Positions 33,154 through 41,952 are shown, numbered from the stretch's first letter. The stretch is 64,000 nucleotides of DNA from Geomonas oryzae (GCF_004117875.1 NZ_RAHW01000003.1:1-64000), one strand, 5' to 3'. Numbers and translations: made by a program. The notes: generated by a model not told the origin, from the sequence alone.

Positions 33154-33249
33154 CCCTTCCCCCGGAGGGGGGAGGTCAGGAGGGGGGATACCAGCCGAAA
33201 CGAGACGCTGCGCGCCCCCCTCCCGTCCCCTCCCCCTCCAGGGGAGGTA
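33154..33249. repeat. REP-like element (variant), between narG and narH
   Basis: A variant inverted pair (CCTTCCCCCGGAGGGGGGAGG with an AGGAGGGGGG tail, then CGCCCCCCTCCC-GTCCCCTCCCCCTCCAGGGGAGG) fills most of the narG-narH gap. Its last bases GGGGAGGTAAC create a Shine-Dalgarno ahead of an alternative narH start at 33252. Confidence 0.75.
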
Positions 33250-33275
33250 ACATGGGGCAACAAGGAGCCATAAAT

Positions 33276-34730
33276 ATGGATGTAAGAGCCCAAATAGTCA
33301 TGGTGTTCAACCTGGACAAGTGCATCGGCTGCCACACCTGTTCCATTTCCTGCAAGAACATCTGGACCGACAGGAAGGGCGCCGAATACATGTGGTGGAA
33401 CAACGTCGAGACCAAGCCTGGCGTCGGTTACCCGCGGCAGTGGGAAGACCAGGAACGGTTCAAGGGTGGCTGGGTGGTCGACGGCAAGAAGCTGAAGCTC
33501 AAGGCCATGGGCAAGGGCCCCACCCTCGCCAACATGTTCTTCCAGCCCAACATGCCGAAGATCGAGGACTACTACGAGCCCTTCGATTTCGATTACGGCA
33601 ACCTGGCCGGCGCCAAGGAGTCGAAGGACCAGCCGGTGGCCGAGGCCTTCTCACAGATCTCCGGCAAGAAGATCGAGGAGATCCAGGGAGGCCCGAACTG
33701 GGACGACGACCTCTCCGGCTCCCAGGTGTACGCGGCGAAGGACCTGAACCTCAAGGACAAGAAGGTGATCGAGTCCTACGATTCGATGTTCATGCAGTAC
33801 CTGCCGCGCATCTGCAACCACTGCCTGAACCCGGCTTGCGTCGCCTCCTGCCCCTCGCGCGCCCTCTACAAGCGCGGCGAAGACGGCATCGTTCTCGTGG
33901 ACCAGGAGGTATGCAAGGGTTGGCGCTTCTGCACCAGCGCCTGTCCGTACAAGAAGGTCTATTTCAACTGGAACACCGGCAAGGCGGAAAAGTGCATCTT
34001 CTGTTATCCCCGCGTCGAGACCGGCCAGTGCAACGCCTGCGCCCACAGCTGCGTCGGGCGCATCCGCTACGTGGGCGTGCTCCTTTACGACGCGGACGCC
34101 GTCGAGGCGGCAGCATTGAAGGGGGACGCCGAGCTCGTCGAGGCGCACCGCGACGTGATCCTCGATCCGCGCGACCCGGAGGTCTGTAGAAAGGCCAAGG
34201 AAAACGGCATCTCCGACCAGTGGCTGGACGCCGCGGCAGCTTCCCCGGTCTACGCGCTGGTGAAGGAGTACCGCGTCGCTCTCCCGCTGCACCCGGAATT
34301 CAGGACGCTCCCGATGGCGTACTACATCCCTTCCCTCTCCCCGGTCCTCTCCACCTGGGGCGACACCCACAAGCTCCTCGAGCACGGCATGATCCCGGCG
34401 CTCGAGACGCTGCGGGTCCCCATCGGGTACCTGGCGAGCCTCCTTTCCGGGGGAAACCACGCCGTCATCGAAGAGGCACTGAAGAAACTGATCGCGATCC
34501 GGGTGCAGATGCGGTCCGAAAATTTAGGGCTCCCCGCCGACCCGCAGTTGCTCGCGGACGCGGGACTCGACGAGGCGGCGGCAAAGAGGCTGTACCGGCT
34601 CTTCACCGTCGCGGGCTACAACGAGCGCAACGTGATTCCGCCGCAGCAGCGCGAGGAAAACGATCCCGAGAAACGCAGGCAGGAGGGAGGCTTCGGCATC
34701 CTTAAAAAGACCAGGGGAGGCGGCAAATGA
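33276..34730 (+). CDS. narH: Respiratory nitrate reductase beta subunit NarH
   Basis: A 484-residue iron-sulfur subunit carries electrons from NarI haem to NarG. Four Cys groups are visible: CIGCHTCSISC at residues 16-26, CNHCLNPACVASCPS, CKGWRFCTSACPYKK and CIFCYP with CNACAHSC. The Trp in KGWRFC replaces a Cys, as in known NarH, and marks the [3Fe-4S] cluster. The ATG at 33276 follows AAGGAG with 8-base spacing and matches the usual protein start; an ATG at 33252 with a REP-derived ribosome site would add 8 residues. Its stop overlaps narJ by 4 bases. Confidence 0.95.
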   Translation: MDVRAQIVMVFNLDKCIGCHTCSISCKNIWTDRKGAEYMWWNNVETKPGVGYPRQWEDQERFKGGWVVDGKKLKLKAMGKGPTLANMFFQPNMPKIEDYYEPFDFDYGNLAGAKESKDQPVAEAFSQISGKKIEEIQGGPNWDDDLSGSQVYAAKDLNLKDKKVIESYDSMFMQYLPRICNHCLNPACVASCPSRALYKRGEDGIVLVDQEVCKGWRFCTSACPYKKVYFNWNTGKAEKCIFCYPRVETGQCNACAHSCVGRIRYVGVLLYDADAVEAAALKGDAELVEAHRDVILDPRDPEVCRKAKENGISDQWLDAAAASPVYALVKEYRVALPLHPEFRTLPMAYYIPSLSPVLSTWGDTHKLLEHGMIPALETLRVPIGYLASLLSGGNHAVIEEALKKLIAIRVQMRSENLGLPADPQLLADAGLDEAAAKRLYRLFTVAGYNERNVIPPQQREENDPEKRRQEGGFGILKKTRGGGK

Positions 34731-35272
34731 GCATTCAGCAGAGCTATGACGCCCTGGCGAGACTGTTCGAGTATCCGAGACAAAGAGAGGAGCTGCAGGC
34801 GTCGTTTGCCAGTGTCGCTGGCTACCTGAGGCGAAACGAGATCCAATCACGTCTGAACCTTTTCGGCGAACTGGTGAACGAAGCGACGTTGGAAGAACTG
34901 CAGGAAGAGTACGTCGCCCGCTTCGACTTCAACCCGGCGGCGGCGCCGTACCTGGGTCACCACCTTTACGGCGACAACCAGAAAAAAGGCGGATACATGA
35001 TCCAGGTGAAGCAGGAGTACGCAAGGCACGGCTTCGTCGCGCCCGAAGACGAACTCCCCGACCACCTGGCGGTGCTTCTCTCCTTTTTGGCGCACCTGGC
35101 GCGGCACGGCGAGGATGAGGCGCGCCGCGAGTTCATCGACAAACTGGTCCTGCCCGGGATCAACAAACTGATCGGGTCGCAGGCCCCGCGCGACACGTCC
35201 CCATGGTTCACCCTGGTCGAGGCGGCCGAACTGCTTTGCAGCGCGGACTGCCGGGAGGTTCCCTCATGCTGA
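34727..35272 (+). CDS. narJ: Nitrate reductase assembly chaperone NarJ
   Basis: This 181-residue protein is of the TorD/NarJ family, needed to load the Mo cofactor into NarG and to hold NarGH until membrane docking; it is not part of the final enzyme. Family features are the start SYDALARLFEYP, ELQEEYVARFDFN and the conserved ELPDHLAVLLSFLAHLA. It overlaps narH by 4 and narI by 7 bases, the common narHJI arrangement. The C-terminus is shorter than in E. coli NarJ. Confidence 0.93.
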   Translation: MSIQQSYDALARLFEYPRQREELQASFASVAGYLRRNEIQSRLNLFGELVNEATLEELQEEYVARFDFNPAAAPYLGHHLYGDNQKKGGYMIQVKQEYARHGFVAPEDELPDHLAVLLSFLAHLARHGEDEARREFIDKLVLPGINKLIGSQAPRDTSPWFTLVEAAELLCSADCREVPSC

Positions 35273-35937
35273 ACGATCTGATCTTCATAGCACTTCCCTA
35301 CGCGGCAATCGCGCTGGTGCTCCTGGTCACGCCGTACCGCTTTTTGAGTAACCGGCTCACCTGGTCGGCCTACTCGACGCAGTTTCTCGAGAGAAAAATC
35401 CTCTACTGGGGGATCAACCCGTGGCACTACGGCATCCTCCCCATCCTGCTGGCCCATGTCTTGGGCTTTGCCTTCCCCGGTTTCTTCAAGGGGTTCCTCG
35501 GCAACCAGCAGACGCTTTTCGCGACGGAAAGCGTCCTCTTCGGGCTCGGCGCCTTCGCCCTGTTCGGCGTCCTGCTCCTTTTGCTGCGGCGAGTGAACTC
35601 GGGGATGCTGAAGCGGGTCACCTTCAGTTCGGATTGGCTCGTGCTCTACCTGCTCGCCTTCCAGGCGGGGACCGGGATCTACATCGGCTACTTCATGCGC
35701 TGGGGCTCGCAGTGGTACCTGCACACCGCGGTCCCCTACCTATGGTCGATAGTCTCGTTCCGCCCGCAGATCGAGTACGTAGCGGACCTGCCGCTCGCAT
35801 TCAAGCTGCACGTAGCCTGCGCGTTTCTGATCGTCGCGGTGCTTCCGTTCACTAAACTCGTGCACATGCTCTACCTCCCCGTCGACTTCCTGAAGGACCC
35901 GCCGCTTCTGTACCGGTGGCGGTCGAACAAACAGTAA
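35266..35937 (+). CDS. narI: Respiratory nitrate reductase gamma subunit NarI (cytochrome b)
   Basis: A 223-residue membrane protein with five predicted transmembrane helices oxidises quinol and passes electrons to NarH. The four haem-b ligands expected from E. coli NarI (H56, H66, H187, H205) appear as H54 and H64 (NPWHYGILPILLAHVLG) and H182 and H200 (FKLHVACAF and KLVHMLYLPVDF). The start MLNDLIFIALPY at 35266 gives the normal topology; a longer frame from 35203 adds 21 polar residues and is rejected. It is the last structural gene of the reductase; a REP element follows. Confidence 0.95.
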   Translation: MLNDLIFIALPYAAIALVLLVTPYRFLSNRLTWSAYSTQFLERKILYWGINPWHYGILPILLAHVLGFAFPGFFKGFLGNQQTLFATESVLFGLGAFALFGVLLLLLRRVNSGMLKRVTFSSDWLVLYLLAFQAGTGIYIGYFMRWGSQWYLHTAVPYLWSIVSFRPQIEYVADLPLAFKLHVACAFLIVAVLPFTKLVHMLYLPVDFLKDPPLLYRWRSNKQ

Positions 35938-35990
35938 CTAAATGACATTGCGGCTTCCGCCGTCCTCTCTCTCCCGAAGACCGGGTCAAA

Positions 35991-36080
35991 GCCTCCCCCA
36001 GGAGGGGGGAGGTTGGAGGGGGGAAGCCATGGAAGGACACTACGCGCCCCCTCCCTGTCCCTCCCCCCCCGGGAGAGGGG
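35991..36080. repeat. REP-like element (variant), between narI and narK
   Basis: An inverted pair of the variant type (GCCTCCCCCAGGAGGGGGGAGG with a TTGGAGGGGGG tail, then GCGCCCCCTCCCTGTCCCTCCC to GGGAGAGGGG) fills most of the 194-bp gap. No other promoter-like signal is obvious there. Confidence 0.75.
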
Positions 36081-36131
36081 AACGATGCGGAAGCCAGGGT
36101 TGATGGGCACTTGAAAATTACAGGAGGGTCG

Positions 36132-37517
36132 ATGTCGTCAAGAGTATTGGCAGTATGGAGTCCGGAGGACGCAACATTCTGGGAGGATCAGGGGAAGGCG
36201 GTCGCCTATCGAAACCTCTGGATCTCGATCCCCGCCCTGTTCCTCTCATTCGCGGTATGGATGGTCTGGAGCGTGGTGGTGGTGAACCTGCAGTCGATCG
36301 GCTTCGCCTTCGACGCGGACAAACTCTTCTGGCTGGCGGCGCTTCCCGGGCTCTCCGGCGCCACCCTGAGGATCTTCTACTCCTTCATGGTCCCCATCTT
36401 CGGCGGCAGGACCTGGACCACGATCAGCACCGCATCCCTTCTCATCCCGGCGGTAGGCATCGGCTTCGCCGTGCGCGACCCGAGCACGAGCTACACGACC
36501 ATGCTGCTGCTCGCCTTCCTTTGCGGCCTGGGAGGGGGGAACTTCGCGTCCAGCATGTCCAACATCAGCTTTTTCTTCCCGAAATCGCTGAAGGGAACCG
36601 CCCTCGGTCTGAACGCAGGTCTCGGCAACCTGGGGGTCAGCGCCATGCAGTTCCTGGTGCCTATCGTCATCACCACAGGGACCTTCCGCTCGCTCTGCGG
36701 CGACCCACAGCTCTGCGTCATCAAGGGGACGGCGGAGTCGGTATGGATGCAGAACGCGGGCTTCATCTGGGTCCCCTTCATCGTGCTCGCCACCCTCGCC
36801 TCCTGGTTCGGCATGAACGACATCGCAGATGCGAAAGCGTCCTTCAAGGAGCAGTCGGTCATCTTCAAGCGCAAGCACAACTGGATCATGTGCTGGCTCT
36901 ACCTCGGCACCTTCGGCTCCTTCATCGGCTACTCGGCCGGTCTGCCGCTTTTGATCAAATCCCAGTTCCCCGCCGTCAGCCCGACCCAGTACGCCTTCAT
37001 CGGTCCGCTGCTGGGCGCGCTGTTCCGTCCGGTCGGCGGCTGGATCGCGGACAAACTGGGCGGCGCACGGGTCACCTTCTGGAACTTCATCGCCATGGCG
37101 GCGGCCGCCGGCGGCGTGCTGTACTACCTTCCGAGTCAGGGAAACCCCGGCAATTTCTGGGGCTTCCTCGCCATGTTCATCCTGATGTTCGTAACCACCG
37201 GGATCGGCAACGGCTCCACCTTCAGGATGATACCGGTGATCTTTTTGACCGAACGCCAGCGTGCCGCTCAGGGTGGCGGTCCGAAGGCGCAGGCCCAGGC
37301 GACGGCCGAGGCGGGCAAGGAAGCGGCGGCGGTTCTAGGCTTCTGCTCGGCGTTCGCAGCCTACGGGGCCTTCTTCATACCCAAGGCCTTCGGCAGCTCG
37401 ATCACCCACACCGGGGCCCCGCATCTCGCCCTGTACGGCTTTCTCGCCTTCTACCTGAGTTGCCTGGCTCTTACCTGGTACTGTTATTCGCGGAAAAACG
37501 CAGACATGCCTTGTTGA
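36132..37517 (+). CDS. narK: Nitrate/nitrite transporter NarK
   Basis: This 461-residue major facilitator transporter is of the nitrate/nitrite porter family. The nitrate signatures are visible in the two halves as GLGGGNFASSMSNISFFFP (helix 5) and TTGIGNGSTFRMIPVIF (helix 11). About 12 hydrophobic helices are seen, with a cytoplasmic start (SSRVLAVWSPEDATFWEDQG). The ATG at 36132 follows CAGGAGGGTCG, an almost perfect ribosome site, which decides against 36111. It supplies nitrate to the cytoplasmic NarG active site and exports nitrite. Long extracytoplasmic loops around residues 200 and 390 are typical of the NarK1/NasA-like group. Confidence 0.93.
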   Translation: MSSRVLAVWSPEDATFWEDQGKAVAYRNLWISIPALFLSFAVWMVWSVVVVNLQSIGFAFDADKLFWLAALPGLSGATLRIFYSFMVPIFGGRTWTTISTASLLIPAVGIGFAVRDPSTSYTTMLLLAFLCGLGGGNFASSMSNISFFFPKSLKGTALGLNAGLGNLGVSAMQFLVPIVITTGTFRSLCGDPQLCVIKGTAESVWMQNAGFIWVPFIVLATLASWFGMNDIADAKASFKEQSVIFKRKHNWIMCWLYLGTFGSFIGYSAGLPLLIKSQFPAVSPTQYAFIGPLLGALFRPVGGWIADKLGGARVTFWNFIAMAAAAGGVLYYLPSQGNPGNFWGFLAMFILMFVTTGIGNGSTFRMIPVIFLTERQRAAQGGGPKAQAQATAEAGKEAAAVLGFCSAFAAYGAFFIPKAFGSSITHTGAPHLALYGFLAFYLSCLALTWYCYSRKNADMPC

Positions 37518-37631
37518 GGCAAGCGCTGTGAAGGGAACGGGGAAGCGTGGTAACTTTCCCCGGGGTATCAAGCAGAGTTGAGGCGGGGCGACGGCAACGG
37601 CGCCGTTCCCCGCCGCCCGCCGGAGGGTTAC

Positions 37632-38369
37632 ATGATCCTGCAACTTCTCATACCGATGCTTTTTTGCACCCTGCTGGTGGCGCTATTGTACTCCTGCGTC
37701 GGCCACGGCGGCGCATCCGGTTACATCGCGGTACTCGCCTTGTTCAGCGTGTCGCCCGAGGTCTTCAAGCCGACCGCGCTCACCCTGAACCTCTTGGTCG
37801 CCGGGATCGCCACGTGGTCGTTTTTCCGCGCCGGGCATTTCTCGTGGCGGCTTTTCTGGCCTTTCGCCGCGACCTCGATCCCGTTCAGTTTCCTGGGCGG
37901 TTACCTCACCCTCCCCGCCCATATCTACCGGCCTCTGGTCGGGGTGGTGCTGTTACTTTCCGCGTCGCGTCTTTTGCTGCAGAAAAACGCCGCCCCTGTC
38001 CGCACCACTCCCCCGTCCCTGCCGGTCGCTCTCGTCATAGGGGCCGCGCTCGGGCTTCTCTCCGGCCTGACCGGAGTCGGCGGCGGCATTTTCCTGAGTC
38101 CCCTGCTGCTGCTCTGCAAATGGGGCGAGCTGCGGGAGGTATCAGCGGTCGCCGCCCTCTTCATCCTGGTGAACTCCTGCGCCGGGCTGCTCGGGCACTT
38201 AAGCGGCGTACAGGCGATACCGAGCTACGCGCCGCTCATGGCCGGAAGCGCCCTTCTGGGCGGCGCCGTCGGTTCGCTTTTGGGCAGCCGTCACCTCCCC
38301 GTTCCCACCATCATGCGGGTCTTGTCGCTCGTACTCACCATCGCGGGATTCAAGCTGTTGCTGGTGTAA
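37632..38369 (+). CDS. TauE/SafE (TSUP) family permease
   Basis: A 245-residue membrane protein with about eight hydrophobic helices in two homologous halves, each opening with the family motif (VGHGGASGYIAVLAL near residue 24, TGVGGGIFLSPLLL near 150). TSUP proteins move sulfite, sulfoacetate or similar anions; the substrate here is unknown. The ATG at 37632 follows CGGAGGGTTAC. It is 114 bp downstream of narK on the same strand, so it may be co-expressed, but no functional link to nitrate is established. Confidence 0.85.
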   Translation: MILQLLIPMLFCTLLVALLYSCVGHGGASGYIAVLALFSVSPEVFKPTALTLNLLVAGIATWSFFRAGHFSWRLFWPFAATSIPFSFLGGYLTLPAHIYRPLVGVVLLLSASRLLLQKNAAPVRTTPPSLPVALVIGAALGLLSGLTGVGGGIFLSPLLLLCKWGELREVSAVAALFILVNSCAGLLGHLSGVQAIPSYAPLMAGSALLGGAVGSLLGSRHLPVPTIMRVLSLVLTIAGFKLLLV

Positions 38370-38387
38370 CCTATAAGCCCGTCCATT

Positions 38388-38492
38388 CCCCTCTCCCGGA
38401 GGGCGAGGGGGTGGACAGGCATCTCTATTCCGGTTAAACAGTAGAGGGTATCAATTCACCCTCTCCCTCCGGGAGAGGGCCGGGGTGAGGGC
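38388..38492. repeat. REP-like element upstream of the DUF559 gene
   Basis: A reverse half (CCCCTCTCCCGGAGGGCGAGGGG, 38388-38410) and a forward copy (CACCCTCTCCCTCCGGGAGAGGG with a CCGGGGTGAGGGC tail, 38458-38492) flank a short spacer. The GTGAGGGC tail abuts the ATG of the DUF559 gene and supplies its only ribosome-site-like sequence (GAGG). Confidence 0.85.
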
Positions 38493-38493
38493 A

Positions 38494-38874
38494 ATGCCAC
38501 GAGCTACGCATTCAAAACTACCTGATAATGTGCGTGAGTTCGCGAGGCACCTCAGGGTAAGCCAGACCGATGCGGAAAGTCTGCTCTGGCTACTCCTCAG
38601 AAATCGTAGGTTTGGCTACAAGTTTCGAAGGCAGCACCCAGCAGCTGGATATGTCCTCGACTTTTTCTGCTGCGAGGCCGGCCTATGCATCGAACTCGAC
38701 GGAGGGCAGCACAACCGATTGCATGCAGCGACCTCTGACCATCAAAGGACAAAGGATCTGGAGAAACATGGCATTCACGTGATCAGATTTTGGGATGACG
38801 AAGTGCTTAAACAGACGGAAGCTGTGTTGGAAAGGATCTATCAAGAGTTGCAAGCCAGGACTCATCGCACATAA
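38494..38874 (+). CDS. DUF559 family protein (Vsr-like endonuclease fold)
   Basis: A 126-residue protein of the DUF559 family, predicted to share the restriction-endonuclease-like fold with Vsr mismatch endonucleases. The core is visible: FGYKFRRQHPAAGYVLDFFC, then CIELDGGQH with the presumed catalytic Asp/Glu, and HGIHVIRFWDDEVLKQTEAV. The ATG at 38494 directly follows the tail of a REP-like element; the GTG at 38485 inside the REP is an alternative start. Another REP pair starts 20 bp after the stop. The gene has lower GC than its neighbours in places, which fits an acquired cassette. The true substrate is unknown. Confidence 0.85.
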   Translation: MPRATHSKLPDNVREFARHLRVSQTDAESLLWLLLRNRRFGYKFRRQHPAAGYVLDFFCCEAGLCIELDGGQHNRLHAATSDHQRTKDLEKHGIHVIRFWDDEVLKQTEAVLERIYQELQARTHRT

Positions 38875-38894
38875 AACCACTGCCCATAGTCCAT

Positions 38895-39010
38895 ACCCTC
38901 TCCCTCTGGGCGAGGGTGGCCGGAGGCCGGGTGAGGGCGTCGCCCACGGCAACATCCAGCCACTCCCAGCGCCCTCACCCCTGCCCCTCTCCCGGAGGGA
39001 GAGGGGGGGG
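38895..39010. repeat. REP-like element, inverted pair, between DUF559 and uppP
   Basis: A forward copy (ACCCTCTCCCTCTGGGCGAGGG with a GGCCGGGTGAGGGC tail) and a reverse copy (GCGCCCTCACCCCTGCCCCTCTCCC to GGAGGGAGAGGGG) lie between two convergent genes and can pair into a long stem. This is the second element bracketing the DUF559 gene and may also serve as a terminator. Confidence 0.85.
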
Positions 39011-39011
39011 A

Positions 39012-39776
39012 CTAAAACAGGAAAATCAGGAAGAGCACGCCTGCGGCGATGCGGTAGATGCCGAAGGGGATGAAGGTGTGGCTGGTGACGAACTTTAAAA
39101 GGGCCTTGATGCCGATCACGCCGAAGATGAACGAAACGACGAACCCCACGGCGATGTTCTGCCAGTCTCCCATGTGGAACACGGAGTGGTTCTTGTAGAT
39201 GTCGTAGCAGGTGGCGGCAAGCATGGTGGGAAGCGCGAGGAGAAAGGAAAATTCGGCAGCGTCCTTGCGGTCGAGCCCGCAGACGAGCCCCCCGATGATG
39301 GTGGCGCCAGAACGCGAAACGCCGGGGACCATGGAGAGGCATTGCACGAGACCGATGATGAAGGCCTGCCGGTAGGTGACTTCGTCAAGGGTGTGTGTGG
39401 TGGCCGGGCGGTCCTTCATCCAGAGCTCTATGACGATGAAAGCGATGCCGCCGGCGATCAGCATGTAGCTCACCAGGGAGGGCTGGAAGAAGGACTTGAC
39501 CAGTTTGTAGAGGAGAAACCCGATGGTGCCGGTGGGCAGGAAGGCCCAGCAAAGCTTCTTGAGCAGTTCCGGGCGGGCGAAGAGCTGCTTTCGGTACACC
39601 TCGACGACGGCGAGCATCGCCCCAAGCTGGATGACCACCTCGAACACCTTGTGCGCATCGGACTGCGGCAACTTCAAAAGCGTGGAAGCCAGGATGAGAT
39701 GCCCGGTTGATGAAATGGGAAGAAACTCGCTCAGTCCTTCCACGATGCCAAGTATGATCGCGTCGAAAATCCCCAC
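39012..39776 (-). CDS. uppP: Undecaprenyl-diphosphatase UppP (BacA)
   Basis: This 254-residue polytopic membrane enzyme dephosphorylates undecaprenyl diphosphate to recycle the lipid carrier for peptidoglycan and O-antigen; its overproduction gives bacitracin resistance in other species. Both catalytic motifs are present: EGLSEFLPISSTGH near the N-terminus and PGVSRSGATI near residue 155. The GTG at 39776 follows GAGGAG with 8-base spacing and gives the usual start; a GTG at 39785 would put the ribosome site inside the gene. It is adjacent to a polysaccharide locus that also consumes the carrier. Confidence 0.93.
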   Translation of the reverse strand: MGIFDAIILGIVEGLSEFLPISSTGHLILASTLLKLPQSDAHKVFEVVIQLGAMLAVVEVYRKQLFARPELLKKLCWAFLPTGTIGFLLYKLVKSFFQPSLVSYMLIAGGIAFIVIELWMKDRPATTHTLDEVTYRQAFIIGLVQCLSMVPGVSRSGATIIGGLVCGLDRKDAAEFSFLLALPTMLAATCYDIYKNHSVFHMGDWQNIAVGFVVSFIFGVIGIKALLKFVTSHTFIPFGIYRIAAGVLFLIFLF

Positions 39777-40032
39777 GGAAAACACTCCTCGTACTGCAAC
39801 TGCAGTCGCTGGTAATCAAAGCGAGGTACCATACCCCATCATCTTCCCCTTGTAAAGGAGCCCGTGACTCGAGCCTGATCCTTTGAGGAAAAGCCCACTG
39901 AGGCCAACAGCATGTGATTATTGTTTTTTGAAAAAGGAGCGTGGCATGCTAGGATGCCGAGGTTTGAAGCGCTGCTGTAAAAGAGCGCGCCCAAAGTTGA
40001 TTTAAACCTAAATGAAATGAGGCTTGGGAACT

Positions 40033-41439
40033 GTGATAGGCAAAGATGAAGTACCGGCGTTGGAAAGCGACAGGATCGCTACCTGGATCATTCTCATTTC
40101 AACACTGGCGTATATCGGCATCTATACATGCCTTAGTTTCTACGCCCATCCCGCCGCTGACGATTTCAATTTTGCCAACAAGCTGATCGAGGAAGGCTTC
40201 CTCAAAAGCCAATATTCCACGTACCTGACCTGGAGCGGGCGCTACACCAGCACGGCGGTCATCAGCGGCTTCATCGCCGGGTTCGATCTGTTACGGGGCT
40301 TTTGGCTGTTACCGCTGTTTCTGATCGTTACGACGGGCGCATCGTTCGTCGCGCTGGCGCACTCCATCTGGAAGGAGAGCAAGCCGACGCTTTCTGTTTG
40401 GTGCTATGGCCTGGCGCTTACCGCGCTCTACTTGTCCGGCCTTCCCTCCACGTCCGAAACTGTCTACTGGTTGGCCGGAGGGATCAGCTACCAGTTGGGA
40501 AACTCCCTGTATGTCCTGCTGCTGGCGGCCTTGATCAAACTGCACCGCGGTGAGGGGGGCACCAGGCTCATCGTTGCCACCGGTTTACTGGTACTCGTCA
40601 TCGCAGGACTGAATGAGACCATCATGCTGCTGCAGTCGATGTCTCTCGCAGTCGTGGCGACATACGCCTTCGTACGAAAAACTCCCCAACGCTACCGCCT
40701 TTTGATGTTTACCCTGACCAGCCTTGTCGGGGCGGCAATCGTCGCCGCCGCACCGGGGAACGCGGTCCGTTCCAGTTACTATCCCGCAGCGCATGACATA
40801 GCCTTTTCCATCAAGGAGTCGATACGCTGGTCCGCAATCAGGTTCTTTTCCTGGGGAAAGTCGCCGGTCATGTGGCTGGCAACTCTGCTTTGGGTCGCCG
40901 CAACAGCTTCACACATACCGAACACCGCATCTCGTTCGAGCTTCAAGAGCAGCGCTTTTGTGGCGCTGTTATGGCTGTCGACTTTGACCGCCCTGTTCTT
41001 CCCTGCCTTTTGGAGCATGGGCTACGCTCCGCCGAACAGGACGCTCAGCATCAACTACATGTTGTTTCTGATCGGCTGGTTCCTCATGGTCAGCTTCGGC
41101 ACTTCGTTACTCTCCATAAGGAAATCCGTTTTTTCCAAAAGTTTCCTTCGCTTCATCGCCGTGGTCTTCGCCATATGCCTCTTCACAACCGGCAACGGCG
41201 CCAGGGCGCTTAAGGATCTGGAAATCGCCCCCGAGTACTCGAAGCAGTTGAACGAGCGCTACAAAAAGATCGAACAGCATCGCGGGCAGGCCGCTGAACT
41301 AAAGGTACCGGTACTGTCGGAAAATCCGGGCACGATCTTCTCAGCCGACATAACAACGAAAAAAGACGACTGGAAAAACGTGTCGTATGCCCAGTATTTT
41401 CACTTGCAGGCAATAGCGACGACCTACAAAAAGCTGTAA
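40033..41439 (+). CDS. DUF6056-like polytopic membrane protein
   Basis: A 468-residue membrane protein with about ten hydrophobic helices. After the first helix comes a conserved-looking loop (HPAADDFNFANKLIEEGF) with an Asp pair, then TYLTWSGRYTSTAVISGF. This layout resembles DUF6056 and GT-C glycosyltransferases, in which acidic residues of the first external loop are catalytic. Glycosyl transfer is therefore possible but unproven. The GTG at 40033 has GAGG 10 bases ahead; a TTG at 40024 is the other option. It lies alone between uppP and the hemerythrin gene. The upstream gap (39777-40032) shows no gene. Confidence 0.65.
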   Translation: MIGKDEVPALESDRIATWIILISTLAYIGIYTCLSFYAHPAADDFNFANKLIEEGFLKSQYSTYLTWSGRYTSTAVISGFIAGFDLLRGFWLLPLFLIVTTGASFVALAHSIWKESKPTLSVWCYGLALTALYLSGLPSTSETVYWLAGGISYQLGNSLYVLLLAALIKLHRGEGGTRLIVATGLLVLVIAGLNETIMLLQSMSLAVVATYAFVRKTPQRYRLLMFTLTSLVGAAIVAAAPGNAVRSSYYPAAHDIAFSIKESIRWSAIRFFSWGKSPVMWLATLLWVAATASHIPNTASRSSFKSSAFVALLWLSTLTALFFPAFWSMGYAPPNRTLSINYMLFLIGWFLMVSFGTSLLSIRKSVFSKSFLRFIAVVFAICLFTTGNGARALKDLEIAPEYSKQLNERYKKIEQHRGQAAELKVPVLSENPGTIFSADITTKKDDWKNVSYAQYFHLQAIATTYKKL

Positions 41440-41485
41440 GACGCTTTCCTTTAGAACAAGCGGCCGATCCCTTTGTGAAACGGCC

Positions 41486-41893
41486 TCAGGCGCTGAGCTT
41501 TTCGTAAGAGGCGTACAGGGTGTTCTCCTCGCTGCGCAGCCTCCTCGATATGGTCGCGAAGAGCCGGCCGAGCGCCCTTGCGAACTCGATGTCGATGGGA
41601 GCGTCGTCCGCCGCGTACTTTTTGAAGAAGGCGATGGCGTTACCTGAGATCTCCTCCATGTCCTTCGCGTAGAAATCGACGGTGCGTTTGAGCGCCTGGT
41701 CCGTCTGCGCGGCACGGTTCAGCACCGGGTAAAGCTGGGTGTCTTCCTTCCTCAGGTGGGCGAGCAGCGTGTTTTGCGCCGCAACGAGGATCCTGTGCGC
41801 TTCCTTGTTGGTGATGGTGGTATCCTTCACGCGATTGAGCATCGCCTCGATTTCCACGTGGTCCCTCTTCAACTCGTCGATCAACCTTGCCAT
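41486..41893 (-). CDS. Hemerythrin HHE domain protein
   Basis: A 135-residue helical bundle of the HHE cation-binding family. Candidate iron ligands are H12 and E16 (KRDHVEIEAML) and H46 and E50 (LLAHLRKEDTQLYP), with acidic residues EE near position 118. Proteins of this kind bind O2 or NO, or act in repair of iron centres under nitrosative stress, as YtfE does; the short length and single domain do not tell which. A GGAGAGG ribosome site precedes the ATG. An FNR-type box sits at -41.5 of its predicted promoter, so expression under oxygen limitation together with nitrate respiration is likely. Confidence 0.85.
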   Translation of the reverse strand: MARLIDELKRDHVEIEAMLNRVKDTTITNKEAHRILVAAQNTLLAHLRKEDTQLYPVLNRAAQTDQALKRTVDFYAKDMEEISGNAIAFFKKYAADDAPIDIEFARALGRLFATISRRLRSEENTLYASYEKLSA

Positions 41894-41952
41894 GAGCCAC
41901 CTCTCCTTGTCTGTCCTGCACCTAGATCAGAACGTTTGCTTTGTATGATCGG

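Noticed and set aside
36155-37531. 458-aa + strand frame overlapping narK in another frame
   Set aside because: narK is certain from motifs and ribosome site; the overlapping frame is Arg/His/Leu-rich and lacks any membrane pattern.
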